This document shows, in pieces, positions 1-7,215 of a stretch of DNA of 12,490 nt. The DNA is taken from the NCBI GenBank assembly GCA_029863355.1, contig JAOTVO010000050.1:1-12490 (forward strand), given 5' to 3'. The notes beneath the pieces were generated by a model. The model did no database searches, had not been told where the DNA came from, and saw only the letters and a list, made by a program, of their open reading frames with translations. The DNA is from Candidatus Krumholzibacteriia bacterium (GTDB lineage: Bacteria > Krumholzibacteriota > Krumholzibacteria > WVZY01 > JAKEHA01). Within the stretch, counting starts at the first letter, position 1. Each line of letters opens with the position of its first letter. The position numbers and the translations under genes were made by a program.

Positions 1-17
1 GACATCAAGACACGGAC

Positions 18-725
18 ATGGCAGGTCTCACTCGGCATCGGCATCCCGTTGGCGGAGTAGCGGCGGCGTTCTGGGCCGCCGCGAGCCTGGTGGCGGTGGC
101 GACACCGGCGCTGGCCGCGGACCGCGAGACGCTGCTCTGGATCGGCGGTGCCAGCTCCAACACGACCGGCGCCGACGGCGCCCTCCTCGGCGAGGAGAGC
201 CGCAGCGGCGTCACCGCGGGCGGGGGCTTCTGGTGGCGCTTCGATCGAGCGATCGCTTTGGGCCTCGACGTTCGCTACACGCAGAAAGGGTCGGTGGGCA
301 AGGTCGACACGCGCTTCAGCGAGGACGCGACCACGCCGGGCTTCATCCTCGACGCCACCGTCGAGTTGAACTACATCGAAGTGCCGCTCCTGCTCGCCGG
401 CGTGCTCGACATCGGTGCGCGCTCGACGATCCGGGGCTACTTCGGGCCCTCGGCCAACTTCCTCGTCGGCAGCACGGTGAAGGGCACCCTCAACAGCAGT
501 CACTTCGAGAGCTACATCGGGGACGGGCTCAAGGGCGTCGACTGGGCCGGCGTGGTGGGCGCGTCCTACGCCTACCAGCTCGCCTCCGGCGCGGTCGTTT
601 TCGACGCGCGCTGGACGATCAGCCTGCGCTCAGTGGAGGACTCGCCCGACCTCGACGCCGACGTCAGGAACAACACATTCGCGTTCGCGCTCGGCTGGGC
701 GGTGCCCATCCGAAGCGGGGAATAG
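18..725 (+). CDS. Outer-membrane beta-barrel protein with signal peptide (PorT / OMP_b-brl type)
   Basis: A 235-aa protein starting at an ATG 17 bases into the window. Residues 1-33 look like a Sec signal peptide: RHRH, then a hydrophobic Ala/Val stretch ending PALA before ADRE, so cleavage is likely after about A33. The mature part alternates polar and hydrophobic residues as in membrane beta strands (GGGFWWRFDRAIALGLDVRYTQKG; FAFALGWAVPI). It carries the family-like pair YIEVPLLL ... GYFGPSANFLVG, which resembles 'leiPlLlk ... aGpy' in PorT/OMP_b-brl porin-like proteins. It probably sits in the outer membrane of a Gram-negative cell; no substrate can be inferred. It lacks the terminal aromatic residue of classical porins. 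The ribosome binding site is weak and little upstream sequence is visible, so an operon mate before the window is possible. The barrel call is fairly sure, the subfamily less so. Confidence 0.75.
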   Translation: MAGLTRHRHPVGGVAAAFWAAASLVAVATPALAADRETLLWIGGASSNTTGADGALLGEESRSGVTAGGGFWWRFDRAIALGLDVRYTQKGSVGKVDTRFSEDATTPGFILDATVELNYIEVPLLLAGVLDIGARSTIRGYFGPSANFLVGSTVKGTLNSSHFESYIGDGLKGVDWAGVVGASYAYQLASGAVVFDARWTISLRSVEDSPDLDADVRNNTFAFALGWAVPIRSGE

Positions 726-743
726 CCCGCCCCCGCGCCCGTT

Positions 744-772
744 TTGCGCTCGGGCGGCGTTTCTGGTACCCT
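744..772 (+). promoter_or_regulatory. Predicted sigma70-type promoter for folE
   Basis: TTGCGC (744-749), a 17-bp spacer and TACCCT (767-772), the latter preceded by TGG in extended -10 fashion. The predicted transcription start is near 779, so the folE leader would be only about 15 nt. Seen by eye; no transcript data. Confidence 0.45.
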
Positions 773-793
773 TGACACATGGAGACGGTTCCC

Positions 794-1393
794 ATGGGAG
801 CGAAGCCACAGGAAAAGCGACCGAGTGCCGACGCCGGGCTCGAGGATCTCTTCCGGACGCTGCTCGGGGAGATCGGCGAGGACGCGTCGCGCGAAGGCCT
901 CCTGGCCACGCCGAGGCGCGCGGCGGAGGCTTGGCGGCACTTCACGACGGGCTATCACGTGGACGTCGACAAGCTCGTGGCGGAGGGCGTCTTCGAGGAT
1001 GCGCACGAGGGGCTCGTACTGGTGCGGGACATCGACTTCTACAGTGTGTGCGAGCATCACCTGGTCCCGTTCTTCGGCAAGTGCCACGTCGCCTACCTCC
1101 CCGACCGCCGCCTCATCGGCCTGAGCAAGGTGGCGCGGATTGTAGAGGCGTTCTCGCGCCGCCTCCAGGTGCAGGAGCGCATGACCGCCCAGATCGCTCA
1201 GACCATCGAGAAGCACCTCGGGCCCCAGGGTGTCGCCGTTCTGGTGGAGGCGCAGCACCTGTGCATGATGATGCGCGGGGTCGAGAAGCACGACTCCTCG
1301 GCCACCACCAGCGCGATGCTGGGACGGTTCCGCGCCGACAACACGCTCCTGACCCAGTTCTACCACCAGGTCGGCTATCCGCGCCGCGGCTGA
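794..1393 (+). CDS. folE: GTP cyclohydrolase I
   Basis: Converts GTP to 7,8-dihydroneopterin triphosphate, the first step of folate and pterin synthesis; cytoplasmic homodecamer in known members. From ATG 794 it is 199 aa. It has the family core: [13 protein letters not shown] near residue 35, [19 protein letters not shown] with zinc ligands C86 and H89, [27 protein letters not shown], and the third zinc ligand C157 in [11 protein letters not shown], followed by the usual [12 protein letters not shown]. An in-frame ATG at 779 would add five residues (METVP). I prefer 794 because GGAG (781-784) lies 9 nt upstream of it, while 779 has no ribosome binding site and falls on the predicted transcription start. 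The gene ends 3 nt before the cysteine desulfurase, so the two are likely co-transcribed and translationally coupled. Confidence 0.95.
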   Translation: MGAKPQEKRPSADAGLEDLFRTLLGEIGEDASREGLLATPRRAAEAWRHFTTGYHVDVDKLVAEGVFEDAHEGLVLVRDIDFYSVCEHHLVPFFGKCHVAYLPDRRLIGLSKVARIVEAFSRRLQVQERMTAQIAQTIEKHLGPQGVAVLVEAQHLCMMMRGVEKHDSSATTSAMLGRFRADNTLLTQFYHQVGYPRRG

Positions 1394-1396
1394 GCC

Positions 1397-2536
1397 GTGC
1401 ACGAGATCTACCTCGACTACAACGCCACCGCCCCCCCGCGCGACGAAGCGCTCGCGGTGTGGCAGCGCGTCACCGCGGACTGCGGGGCCAACGCCAGCAG
1501 CGCCCACGCCGCCGGGCGCCGCGCCAAGGATGCGCTCGACGCCGCGCGGGAGACGCTGGCCGGCACGCTCGGCGCGCGGCCGCGCGAGATCGTGTTCACC
1601 TCGGGCGGGACGGAGAGCGACAACCTGGCCGTCAAGGGCGTGGCCCTGGCGCGCGGGACAGGTCACATCGTCACCTCGGCCATCGAGCACCCCGCGGTGC
1701 TGGAGACCTGCCGCTACCTGGAACGCCACGGGTTCTCCGCGTCGTACGTGGCGCCCGGCGCCGACGGGCGCGTGGAGGCCGACGCCGTGGCGCGCGCGAT
1801 CCGCGCAGACACCATCCTGGTGTCCGTCATGTGGGTCAACAACGAGACGGGGGTCATCCAGCCCGTCGAGGAGATCGCGGCGGCGGCGCGCGCGCGCGGC
1901 GTGCCCTTCCACACCGACGCGGTCCAGGCCTGCGGCCGCGTTCCCATCGACGTGCGCGGCGCGTCCGTGGACCTGCTGTCGATCTCGGCTCACAAATTCG
2001 GCGGACCGAAGGGCGCGGGCGCGCTCTTCGTGCGCCGGGGAGTGGAGCTCGAGCCGCTGCTGCACGGGGGTGGGCAGGAGTGGAATGCGCGCAGCGGCAC
2101 GCGCGACGTCGCCGCGGCGGCGGCGATGGCGGAGGCGGCGCGGCTCGCGCACGCGGAGATGGCGGCGGAGATCCCCCGGCAGGCCGCGCTGCGCGACCGG
2201 CTGGAGCGGGACGCGCTCGCGCGCATCCCGCGCGTGTTCGTCAACGGGGGCGCGGCGCCGCGGGTGGGCAACACCTCCAACCTGCGCATCGAGGACGTCG
2301 ACGGCGAGACCCTCCTGCTCGCGCTCGACGAGCACGGCATCGCCGCCTCGAGTGCGTCGGCGTGCGCGGCAAGTCACGCCGAGCCGTCGCACGTGCTGAT
2401 GGCCATGGCGCTCACGCGGCGCCAGGCGGAGGATTCCATGCGCGTGAGCCTGGGGCGCCTCTCCGGCGCCGAGGACGTGAACGCGCTCCTGGAAGTGCTG
2501 CCCGCGCTCGTCGAACGCATCCGCGCGCTGAGGTAG
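1397..2536 (+). CDS. Cysteine desulfurase (NifS/IscS-like, class V aminotransferase fold)
   Basis: A PLP enzyme that removes sulfur from cysteine as an enzyme-bound persulfide for Fe-S clusters, tRNA thiolation or other sulfur acceptors. The 379-aa protein begins at a GTG three bases after the folE stop. Visible landmarks: YLDYNATAPP at the N-terminus, TSGGTESDNLAVKG, H98 in AIEHPAVLE, D174 in FHTDAVQ, the PLP lysine K200 in SISAHKFGGPKGAGAL, the RSGT motif (residues 232-235), and the persulfide cysteine C323 in SSASACAASHAEPSHVLMAM. The cysteine loop is long and followed by EPSHVL as in group I (IscS/NifS) enzymes, rather than SufS. No IscU, SufE or thiolase partner is next to it, so the acceptor is unknown. 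There is no clear Shine-Dalgarno, which fits translational coupling to folE. Confidence 0.92.
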   Translation: MHEIYLDYNATAPPRDEALAVWQRVTADCGANASSAHAAGRRAKDALDAARETLAGTLGARPREIVFTSGGTESDNLAVKGVALARGTGHIVTSAIEHPAVLETCRYLERHGFSASYVAPGADGRVEADAVARAIRADTILVSVMWVNNETGVIQPVEEIAAAARARGVPFHTDAVQACGRVPIDVRGASVDLLSISAHKFGGPKGAGALFVRRGVELEPLLHGGGQEWNARSGTRDVAAAAAMAEAARLAHAEMAAEIPRQAALRDRLERDALARIPRVFVNGGAAPRVGNTSNLRIEDVDGETLLLALDEHGIAASSASACAASHAEPSHVLMAMALTRRQAEDSMRVSLGRLSGAEDVNALLEVLPALVERIRALR

Positions 2537-2550
2537 CTCCCCCGGGCGCT

Positions 2551-2579
2551 TTGACAGCGGGGTGTAATTCGGGTATTCT
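2551..2579 (+). promoter_or_regulatory. Near-consensus sigma70 promoter for dcd
   Basis: TTGACA (2551-2556), exactly 17 bp, TATTCT (2574-2579). The transcription start would be near 2586, giving a leader of about 55 nt to the dcd ATG. Such a close match stands out in GC-rich DNA and separates dcd from the folE-desulfurase pair. Confidence 0.75.
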
Positions 2580-2640
2580 CGCGCCCCGTACTCCGGAAGC
2601 GCCGGGGACGGGCGCGGCCAACGAGTGGAAAGGGTGAATA

Positions 2641-3198
2641 ATGGCCATCAAGCCGGACAGGTGGATCATTCGCATGGTCAAAGAGCATGGGATGATCGAG
2701 CCTTTCGTGGAGAGGCAGGTCAAGGACGGGATGGTTTCCTTCGGCGTCTCTTCGTACGGATACGACATTCGCATCGCCGACGAGTTCAAGATCTTCACCA
2801 ACATCAACTCGACGGTGGTGGATCCCAAGAACTTCGACCCGAAGTCGTTCGTCGATTTCAAGGGGGATGTCTGTATCATTCCCCCCAACTCGTTCGCCCT
2901 CGGGCGTAGCGTCGAGTACTTCCGCATCCCGCGCAACGTCATGACCATCTGCGTGGGCAAGTCGACGTATGCGCGCTGCGGGATCATAACGAACGTCACG
3001 CCCTTCGAACCCGAGTGGGAGGGGCACGTCACCCTCGAGATCTCCAACACCACGCCGTTGCCCGCCCGCATCTACGCCAACGAGGGCATCGCGCAGGTGC
3101 TGTTCTTCGAGAGCGACGAGGACTGCCTCATCTCCTACGGGGACAAGAAGGGCAAGTACCAGGCCCAGAAGGGCATCACCCTGCCCCGCGTGCCCTAG
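2641..3198 (+). CDS. dcd: dCTP deaminase
   Basis: Deaminates dCTP to dUTP, feeding dUMP and dTMP synthesis. The 185-aa protein is collinear with Dcd: [15 protein letters not shown] near residues 38-52, the nucleotide-binding [10 protein letters not shown] (106-115; compare GRSSLARLG in other members), and [14 protein letters not shown] with the catalytic Glu as E133. [18 protein letters not shown] and the C-terminal [13 protein letters not shown] complete the fold. Known Dcd proteins are trimers; some family members also have dUTPase activity, and I cannot decide this from sequence. The ATG at 2641 has AAAGGG (2629-2634) 6 nt upstream. The gene has its own strong promoter and is followed by a GC-rich hairpin. 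Confidence 0.94.
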   Translation: MAIKPDRWIIRMVKEHGMIEPFVERQVKDGMVSFGVSSYGYDIRIADEFKIFTNINSTVVDPKNFDPKSFVDFKGDVCIIPPNSFALGRSVEYFRIPRNVMTICVGKSTYARCGIITNVTPFEPEWEGHVTLEISNTTPLPARIYANEGIAQVLFFESDEDCLISYGDKKGKYQAQKGITLPRVP

Positions 3199-3219
3199 CC
3201 CGCCGGCCCGGCGGCGGGC
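3198..3219 (+). terminator. GC-rich hairpin after dcd
   Basis: An 8-bp perfect stem, GCCCGCCG (3198-3205) with CGGCGGGC (3212-3219), and a 6-nt loop, starting on the last base of the dcd stop codon. There is no T-run after it, so it may be a weak or Rho-assisted terminator, or a 3'-end stabiliser. Confidence 0.45.
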
Positions 3220-3269
3220 CCCAGAAGCCGCGGCGTGCCCGAATTCCGCGGTTTGGGCCCATTTTCCCT

Positions 3270-3299
3270 TTGACAGGAGCCGCCGCGGCCTGTTATTCG
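3270..3299 (+). promoter_or_regulatory. Strong sigma70 promoter for the histone-fold gene
   Basis: TTGACA (3270-3275), then TTATTC at 17 bp (3293-3298) or TATTCG at 18 bp (3294-3299). The predicted start is near 3306, with a leader of about 50 nt. It resembles the promoter of dcd next door (TTGACA ... TATTC). Confidence 0.65.
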
Positions 3300-3356
3300 A
3301 CGGATGAACGGGTGCTGAAAGCCGGTTTTCGACAACCAGACGGGAGGATAGAGAAA

Positions 3357-3545
3357 ATGGCGAAAGCGAAAAAGGCGGCCGATCTGATCATCTCCAAGTC
3401 GCGCACCAAGGCGGCCAGCAGGAACTTCAACGTTTCGGGCGAGTTCTACCCGGCCCTCGACAAGGTCGTCCGTAGCATGATCAAGGAGGCGGAGACTCGC
3501 GCGAAGGCCAACAAGCGCAAGACCCTCAAGGCCTGCGACCTCTAG
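3357..3545 (+). CDS. Bacterial histone-fold protein (single-domain, 62 aa)
   Basis: A 62-aa basic protein (11 Lys, 5 Arg against 6 acidic residues, net about +10). The C-terminal stretch RKTLKACDL (54-62) matches the end of the archaeal histone core (HMfB RKTIKAEDI): R54 and D61 have the 7-residue offset of the 'RD clamp', and T56 is in place. Before it, residues 30-52 form a long amphipathic helix (alpha2), and residues 7-21 fit a short alpha1. It ends almost at once after loop 2, so alpha3 is very short, as reported for bacterial histones such as the Bdellovibrio protein Bd0055. Expected role: a dimeric DNA-binding nucleoid protein. GGGAGG (3342-3347) lies 9 nt before this ATG. The frame is open upstream to 3015 but runs inside dcd, so the longer start is rejected. 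A single Cys (C60) sits in the final turn. The histone fold is inferred from motif and helix pattern; it is not an HU-type protein. Confidence 0.8.
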   Translation: MAKAKKAADLIISKSRTKAASRNFNVSGEFYPALDKVVRSMIKEAETRAKANKRKTLKACDL

Positions 3546-3573
3546 CCCCAGGCGAGGGAATCTCGTACGCGGA

Positions 3574-3597
3574 CGGGCCCGGCGAATGCCGGGCCCG
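3574..3597 (+). terminator. Terminator-like hairpin after the histone gene
   Basis: A perfect 10-bp inverted repeat, CGGGCCCGGC (3574-3583), loop GAAT, GCCGGGCCCG (3588-3597), 28 nt after the stop codon. It is followed by CTGTCCTT rather than a full T-run. It likely insulates the histone transcript from guaB. Confidence 0.65.
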
Positions 3598-3644
3598 CTG
3601 TCCTTGGGGACCCTCCGGCCCGCCCGCCGGGGCCCGCTAGCGCC

Positions 3645-3673
3645 TTGCGCGAGCGGCGGTTGCGTGATAGATT
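3645..3673 (+). promoter_or_regulatory. Predicted promoter for guaB
   Basis: TTGCGC (3645-3650), 17 bp, then TAGATT (3668-3673), with TGA directly before the -10 (extended -10). The -35 is the same hexamer as in the folE promoter. The start would be near 3680, about 33 nt before the guaB ATG. Confidence 0.5.
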
Positions 3674-3712
3674 TACACAATTCACCGCGAAACCCGTGGG
3701 AGGCCCCCGCAG

Positions 3713-5173
3713 ATGCCCGAGAAGATCATCGGAACTGGCGTCACCTTCGACGACGTCCTCCTCGTGCCCGCGCGCTCGGCCGTCCACCCCGGGCGGGCCG
3801 ACGTCTCCGCCCAGCTGACGCGGAAGATCCGGCTCAACATACCGGTGGTGTCCGCCGCCATGGACACGGTCACGGAGGCCGAGTTCGCCATCGCCTTGGC
3901 GCGCGAGGGGGGCATTGGATTCATCCACAAGAACATGACCCCCGAGGCGCAGGCCGGACAGGTGGACGTGGTCAAGCGCAGCGAGAGCGGGGTGATCACC
4001 AACCCCATCACGCTGGGCCCCGATACCTTGATCCGGGAAGCTCAGGTGCTGATGCGCAAGTACCACATCTCGGGGGTGCCGATCACGGAGAAGGGCATTC
4101 TCGTAGGCATCCTCACCAGCCGCGACCTGCGCTTCCTGGACGACGAGAACCGCCCCATACGCGAGGTGATGACGGCGAGCGACCTCGTCACCGCGCGCGA
4201 GGGCATCACCCTCGACGAGGCCAAGAAGCTCCTGCACGAGCACCGCATCGAGAAGCTGCCCGTCGTCGACGAGGCGAACGTGCTCAAGGGGCTCATTACG
4301 GTAAAGGACATCCAGAAGGGGCTCGACTTCCCCAACGCGAGCAAGGACGCCGAGGGACGCCTGCGCGTGGGGGGTGCGGTGGGCGTGGGCAAGGACGCAC
4401 TGCGGCGCGTGGAACTCCTGGTGGAGGCGAACGTGGACGTGGTGGCCATCGATACCGCGCACGGCCACTCCGACAACGTCATCGAGACGTTGACCGCCAT
4501 CAAGGAGCGGTTCCCCGACCTCGAGGTGGTGGCCGGGAACGTGGGGACGGCAGCCGCAGCGACCGACCTCATCAAACACGGCGCCGACGCCATCAAGGTG
4601 GGCATGGGCCCGGGTGCCATCTGCACGACGCGAGTGGTGGCCGGCGCCGGCGTGCCGCAGATCACGGCGATCATGGATTGCGCCGCGGTGACGGCGCGGC
4701 TGGGCGTCCCGCTCATCGCCGATGGGGGCATCAAGTACAGCGGCGATGTGGTCAAGGCCATCGCCGCGGGCGCGGATACCGTCATGATCGGGAGCCTCTT
4801 CGCGGGGACCGACGAGACGCCGGGTGAGATCGTCCTCTACGAGGGGCGCAGCTTCAAGATCTACCGGGGCATGGGCTCGATCGAGGCGATGAAGAAAGGC
4901 AGCCGCGACCGCTACGTGCAGGAGGACGTCCCCGAGTCCAAGCTCGTGGCCGAGGGCATCGAAGGGCGCGTGCCCTACAAGGGACGGCTCGCGGATTCGG
5001 TGCTGCAGCTGGTGGGCGGGCTGCGCTCCGGCATGGGTTACTGCGGCGTGCGCACGGTCGACGAGCTCAAGCGCAAGGGCCGCTTTATGCGGGTCACGAG
5101 CGCGAGTCTCCGCGAGAGCCATCCCCACGACGTCATCATCACCAAGGAAGCGCCGAACTACCGGCTGACGTGA
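3713..5173 (+). CDS. guaB: Inosine-5'-monophosphate dehydrogenase
   Basis: Oxidises IMP to XMP with NAD+, the committed step to guanine nucleotides. At 486 aa it is full length. It opens with [10 protein letters not shown] and [34 protein letters not shown]. Two CBS domains follow at about residues 97-199 ([14 protein letters not shown] ... [16 protein letters not shown] ... KLPVVDE), a site where ATP/GTP regulation is known in the family. The barrel then resumes with DTAHGHS and the catalytic loop [13 protein letters not shown], with the nucleophile C304. The mobile flap RDRY (near residue 397) and [11 protein letters not shown] are also present. GGGAGG (3698-3703) is 9 nt before the ATG. 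The TGA stop overlaps the first possible start of the downstream hydrolase (GTGA), so these two are probably co-transcribed. Confidence 0.97.
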   Translation: MPEKIIGTGVTFDDVLLVPARSAVHPGRADVSAQLTRKIRLNIPVVSAAMDTVTEAEFAIALAREGGIGFIHKNMTPEAQAGQVDVVKRSESGVITNPITLGPDTLIREAQVLMRKYHISGVPITEKGILVGILTSRDLRFLDDENRPIREVMTASDLVTAREGITLDEAKKLLHEHRIEKLPVVDEANVLKGLITVKDIQKGLDFPNASKDAEGRLRVGGAVGVGKDALRRVELLVEANVDVVAIDTAHGHSDNVIETLTAIKERFPDLEVVAGNVGTAAAATDLIKHGADAIKVGMGPGAICTTRVVAGAGVPQITAIMDCAAVTARLGVPLIADGGIKYSGDVVKAIAAGADTVMIGSLFAGTDETPGEIVLYEGRSFKIYRGMGSIEAMKKGSRDRYVQEDVPESKLVAEGIEGRVPYKGRLADSVLQLVGGLRSGMGYCGVRTVDELKRKGRFMRVTSASLRESHPHDVIITKEAPNYRLT

Positions 5174-6039
5174 CGATGAGCTGGCACGGTCAAATCAACC
5201 GCACGCTCTGGGAGATTCAACGGCAGGTCGAAGCCAGGCCGGGGCAGCCACGCTACCGGCGCGAGCTGCTGCGGGCCCACTTTCTGCAGCGCTTCGAGTT
5301 CGACAAGGCCAACCACGTTGCGCGCGACGACCGCTCGTTCCTGTTCATGCAAGAGGGCGAAGCGCCGGCGTGCCTGCTCCTGCACGGGGCGCAGGGCACC
5401 CCGGCGGAGATGCGGGAGCTGGGCAACCAGCTCTTCTCGGGCGGGTACTCGGTTTTTTGCCCGCGCTTCGCGCGCGAGGACGCGAAGGGGCGCATGGTCT
5501 CGTGGCAGGCGTGGGTGACGCAGGCGGAGACGGCGCTGGACACCGTGATGACCGCATCGCGCGACGTGTTCATCGTCGGCCTGAGCCTGGGCGCCACCAT
5601 CGCGCTCGTCCTCGGCGAGACCAAGGGTCTGCGCGGACTGGCGCTGCTCGCCCCCGCATTGTTTCCCCGCCTGAGTCTCAAGGGGCGGCTGATCGAGGTC
5701 GGCCGTTACCTCACGCCCACGGTCTTCTACCGCTTCGCCGGCTGGAACGGCGAGGTGCTCAAGGCCATGGACTACGCGCGCCGCCACACCAAGAAGGTCA
5801 GCATCCCCGTGCTGGCCCTGCAGGCGGCGGACGATCGCCACCTCTCGCCGCGCGGGCTGCGGTTCCTGCGCCGCCACTGCCCCGACCCCCGCTCGCAAAC
5901 CCGCACGCTGCCCCACGGCTCCCACGTGCTCACGCGCGGTGCGGCCAAGGCGGAGGTGTTCGCGGCGGTGACGGAGTTTCTCGACGGCACCGAGCGGCGG
6001 CGCGACGTCGCGGAGATCACGGAGACCGCGGCCGATTAG
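5170..6039 (+). CDS. Alpha/beta hydrolase (carboxylesterase-like)
   Basis: A 289-aa alpha/beta-hydrolase. The oxyanion-hole HG occurs in [13 protein letters not shown] (residues 70-81), a pattern close to the Est30-type carboxylesterases. The nucleophile elbow is GLSLGA with S139. The acid is D221 or D222 in [11 protein letters not shown], and the histidine is H252 in GSHVLT. Residues 1-60 form an extra N-terminal segment ([19 protein letters not shown]) without a recognisable domain. There is no signal peptide, so it should be cytoplasmic. Two starts are possible: GTG 5170, overlapping the guaB stop by 4 nt, or ATG 5176. Neither has a good ribosome binding site, consistent with coupling to guaB. 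The substrate is unknown; a small carboxyl ester is only a family-based guess. Its stop overlaps the convergent minus-strand gene. Confidence 0.87.
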   Translation: MTMSWHGQINRTLWEIQRQVEARPGQPRYRRELLRAHFLQRFEFDKANHVARDDRSFLFMQEGEAPACLLLHGAQGTPAEMRELGNQLFSGGYSVFCPRFAREDAKGRMVSWQAWVTQAETALDTVMTASRDVFIVGLSLGATIALVLGETKGLRGLALLAPALFPRLSLKGRLIEVGRYLTPTVFYRFAGWNGEVLKAMDYARRHTKKVSIPVLALQAADDRHLSPRGLRFLRRHCPDPRSQTRTLPHGSHVLTRGAAKAEVFAAVTEFLDGTERRRDVAEITETAAD

Positions 6040-6809
6040 AGGTCTTCGGCATCGAAGCGGAAAGTCTCGTCGATACGCTGAATGCGACGGGCGATCTTGC
6101 GCAGCGCTTCCTTGGTCGCCGGTTCCTTTTTCGTCAGATACTCCGAGTAGAGATCCAGGAACTCGTTCTGGAGCGCCCTGAGCTCGTCGTCGGAAGCGCA
6201 CTTGTCGATGGAGCGCTCGAGGTGGTAGACGTCGCCGCTGCCCAGGCGGTCGAGGATGTTGAAGTACTCCCCGCGCATGTGGCTGAGGATCTGCACGTAG
6301 CGTTCGAAACCGCGCGAGAGCTTCTCGAGCACGTCGCTCACCGCCGTGGCCTTGCGGAACACATTCTGGCTGTAGGAGTAGGCGAACTGGTAGTACGTCT
6401 TGGCCCGGCCCACGTAGACCTCTTCGTTGTCCTTGAGGAACGAGTCCTGCACGCCCGGTCTGAGTCCGTCCGGATTGCGGAAGATCCCGATCGCGATGAG
6501 CAGAAAATCGGCGTTGGTCTTGTAGATCGTGTATTTGAGCCGCACGTCGGACGAACGCCGCACCTTCTCGAAGAGGCTCGAATCGTAGCGCGAGAGGTAC
6601 TTGCGGGTGCGCTCATGGTACTCCGGATTCATGAAGGACGAGAGCAGATGCGCCAGGTACACGTTCACGTCTTCGTCGTAGTAGTCCTCGTTCGAGGGCA
6701 GGCCCGCCCCTAGCCGGCTGTACATCAGGCAGTTCATCATGAAGTAGAAGTTGGGCTCGAGGTCGCGCGTGCCGTCCGCGTTGAACTTGAGGTGAGATCC
6801 GGATTCCAT
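6036..6809 (-). CDS. Unrecognised helical protein, 257 aa, under a sigma54-type promoter
   Basis: I do not recognise this family. The 257-aa protein has no signal peptide or membrane segment and looks mostly alpha-helical and soluble. It is rich in aromatic residues in the first half (FYFMMNCLMYSRLG at 21-34, EDYYDEDVNVYLAHLLSSF at 41-59, AKTYYQFAYSYSQNVF at 136-151). The C-terminal half is amphipathic and charged (ALQNEFLDLYSEYLTKKEPATKEALRKIARRIQRIDETF), which suggests a helical bundle or adaptor. The frame is open to 6920, but residues before M38 of that longer version look like spacer DNA (Ala/Arg/Gly-rich) and include the promoter. I therefore start at ATG 6809, with AAGG about 10 nt upstream. 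It overlaps the hydrolase stop by 4 bp tail-to-tail. The -24/-12 element upstream matches that of the chemosensory-like operon, hinting at shared regulation. Codon use is typical of the window. Confidence 0.8.
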   Translation of the reverse strand: MESGSHLKFNADGTRDLEPNFYFMMNCLMYSRLGAGLPSNEDYYDEDVNVYLAHLLSSFMNPEYHERTRKYLSRYDSSLFEKVRRSSDVRLKYTIYKTNADFLLIAIGIFRNPDGLRPGVQDSFLKDNEEVYVGRAKTYYQFAYSYSQNVFRKATAVSDVLEKLSRGFERYVQILSHMRGEYFNILDRLGSGDVYHLERSIDKCASDDELRALQNEFLDLYSEYLTKKEPATKEALRKIARRIQRIDETFRFDAEDL

Positions 6810-6894
6810 TCCACCCGCCTTGTCTGATGCGCACCGTCGGCTGCCCGCCGTCGCCGCGGCCGTTCCGCGGGCCACGCCGGGTTGGGCCAGTTCG

Positions 6895-6910
6895 TGCAAG
6901 GCCCATGCCA
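6895..6910 (-). promoter_or_regulatory. Predicted sigma54 (-24/-12) promoter for the 257-aa orphan gene
   Basis: Read on the minus strand: TGGCAT-GGGCC-TTGC-A. The GG (6909-6908) and GC (6897-6896) are separated by exactly 10 nt, as sigma54 requires. Consensus is TGGCACG-N4-TTGCW, so there is one mismatch (C to T). Transcription would start near 6885, with a leader of about 76 nt to ATG 6809. Confidence 0.65.
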
Positions 6911-7074
6911 CGGTGGGCACGCGCGGGCGCGCGTTCCCAACTGCAAGATACAGCGCCGCACGGCCTTGCGCGAATGGGCCGGCCGGCCGCCGGGGCGGTC
7001 GGCTCGAACCGGTTGCCGGGCAAAGGGATGCGGCGATCCGCGGCCGGTGGCCCCCTCACCCCCCGAAAGCCACT

Positions 7075-7102
7075 TTGAACGCGCGGCGATCTGCGCTATA
7101 AT
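7075..7102 (+). promoter_or_regulatory. Sigma70 promoter for the nitrilase-family gene
   Basis: TTGAAC (7075-7080), 16 bp, perfect TATAAT (7097-7102). The predicted start is near 7109, about 107 nt before the GTG start codon. Confidence 0.7.
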
Positions 7103-7215
7103 GAAACCCGATCCTATGGCTAACTTGCTTGTTTTAAGTCAATTAGGCGACCGCGTCGCATCGTCGACTCTTGCGCGTCGAGCAGTCCCTCACTATCGGC
7201 CTCCAGGGGGTTGAC

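Larger units (their letters stand above)
6810..7215. other. 406-bp divergent intergenic region
   Basis: No protein gene is convincing here. It contains a sigma54-type promoter firing leftwards (6895-6910), a sigma70 promoter firing rightwards (7075-7102), and a nitrilase leader of about 107 nt. The middle is very GC-rich and holds a 12-bp palindrome GGCCGGCCGGCC (6977-6988) and AACCGGTT (7007-7014). These lie about 92-129 bp upstream of the leftward start, where activator sites for sigma54 promoters commonly occur, but such palindromes are cheap in GC-rich DNA. A small hairpin GCGAC-CGC-GTCGC (7147-7159) lies in the nitrilase leader. Confidence 0.6.

Noticed and set aside
572..2392. 606-codon open frame on the minus strand across folE and the cysteine desulfurase
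   Set aside because: Arg/His/Ala-rich translation with no recognisable domain, antisense to two clear enzymes; typical of GC-rich codon bias.
772..2637. 621-codon plus-strand frame in another phase over the same genes
   Set aside because: Arg/Gly-rich low-complexity translation; the real folE and desulfurase frames carry all catalytic motifs.
3015..3356. N-terminal extension of the histone gene to make a 176-aa protein
   Set aside because: The extension lies mainly inside dcd in another frame and upstream of the promoter; ATG 3357 has a strong ribosome binding site.
3542..5128. 528-codon minus-strand frame opposite guaB
   Set aside because: Shadow of guaB; no domain, and His/Asp/Leu-rich composition.
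6977..6988. 12-bp palindrome GGCCGGCCGGCC as an operator
   Set aside because: Simple GC-rich alternation that is expected often by chance here; noted only as part of the spacer.
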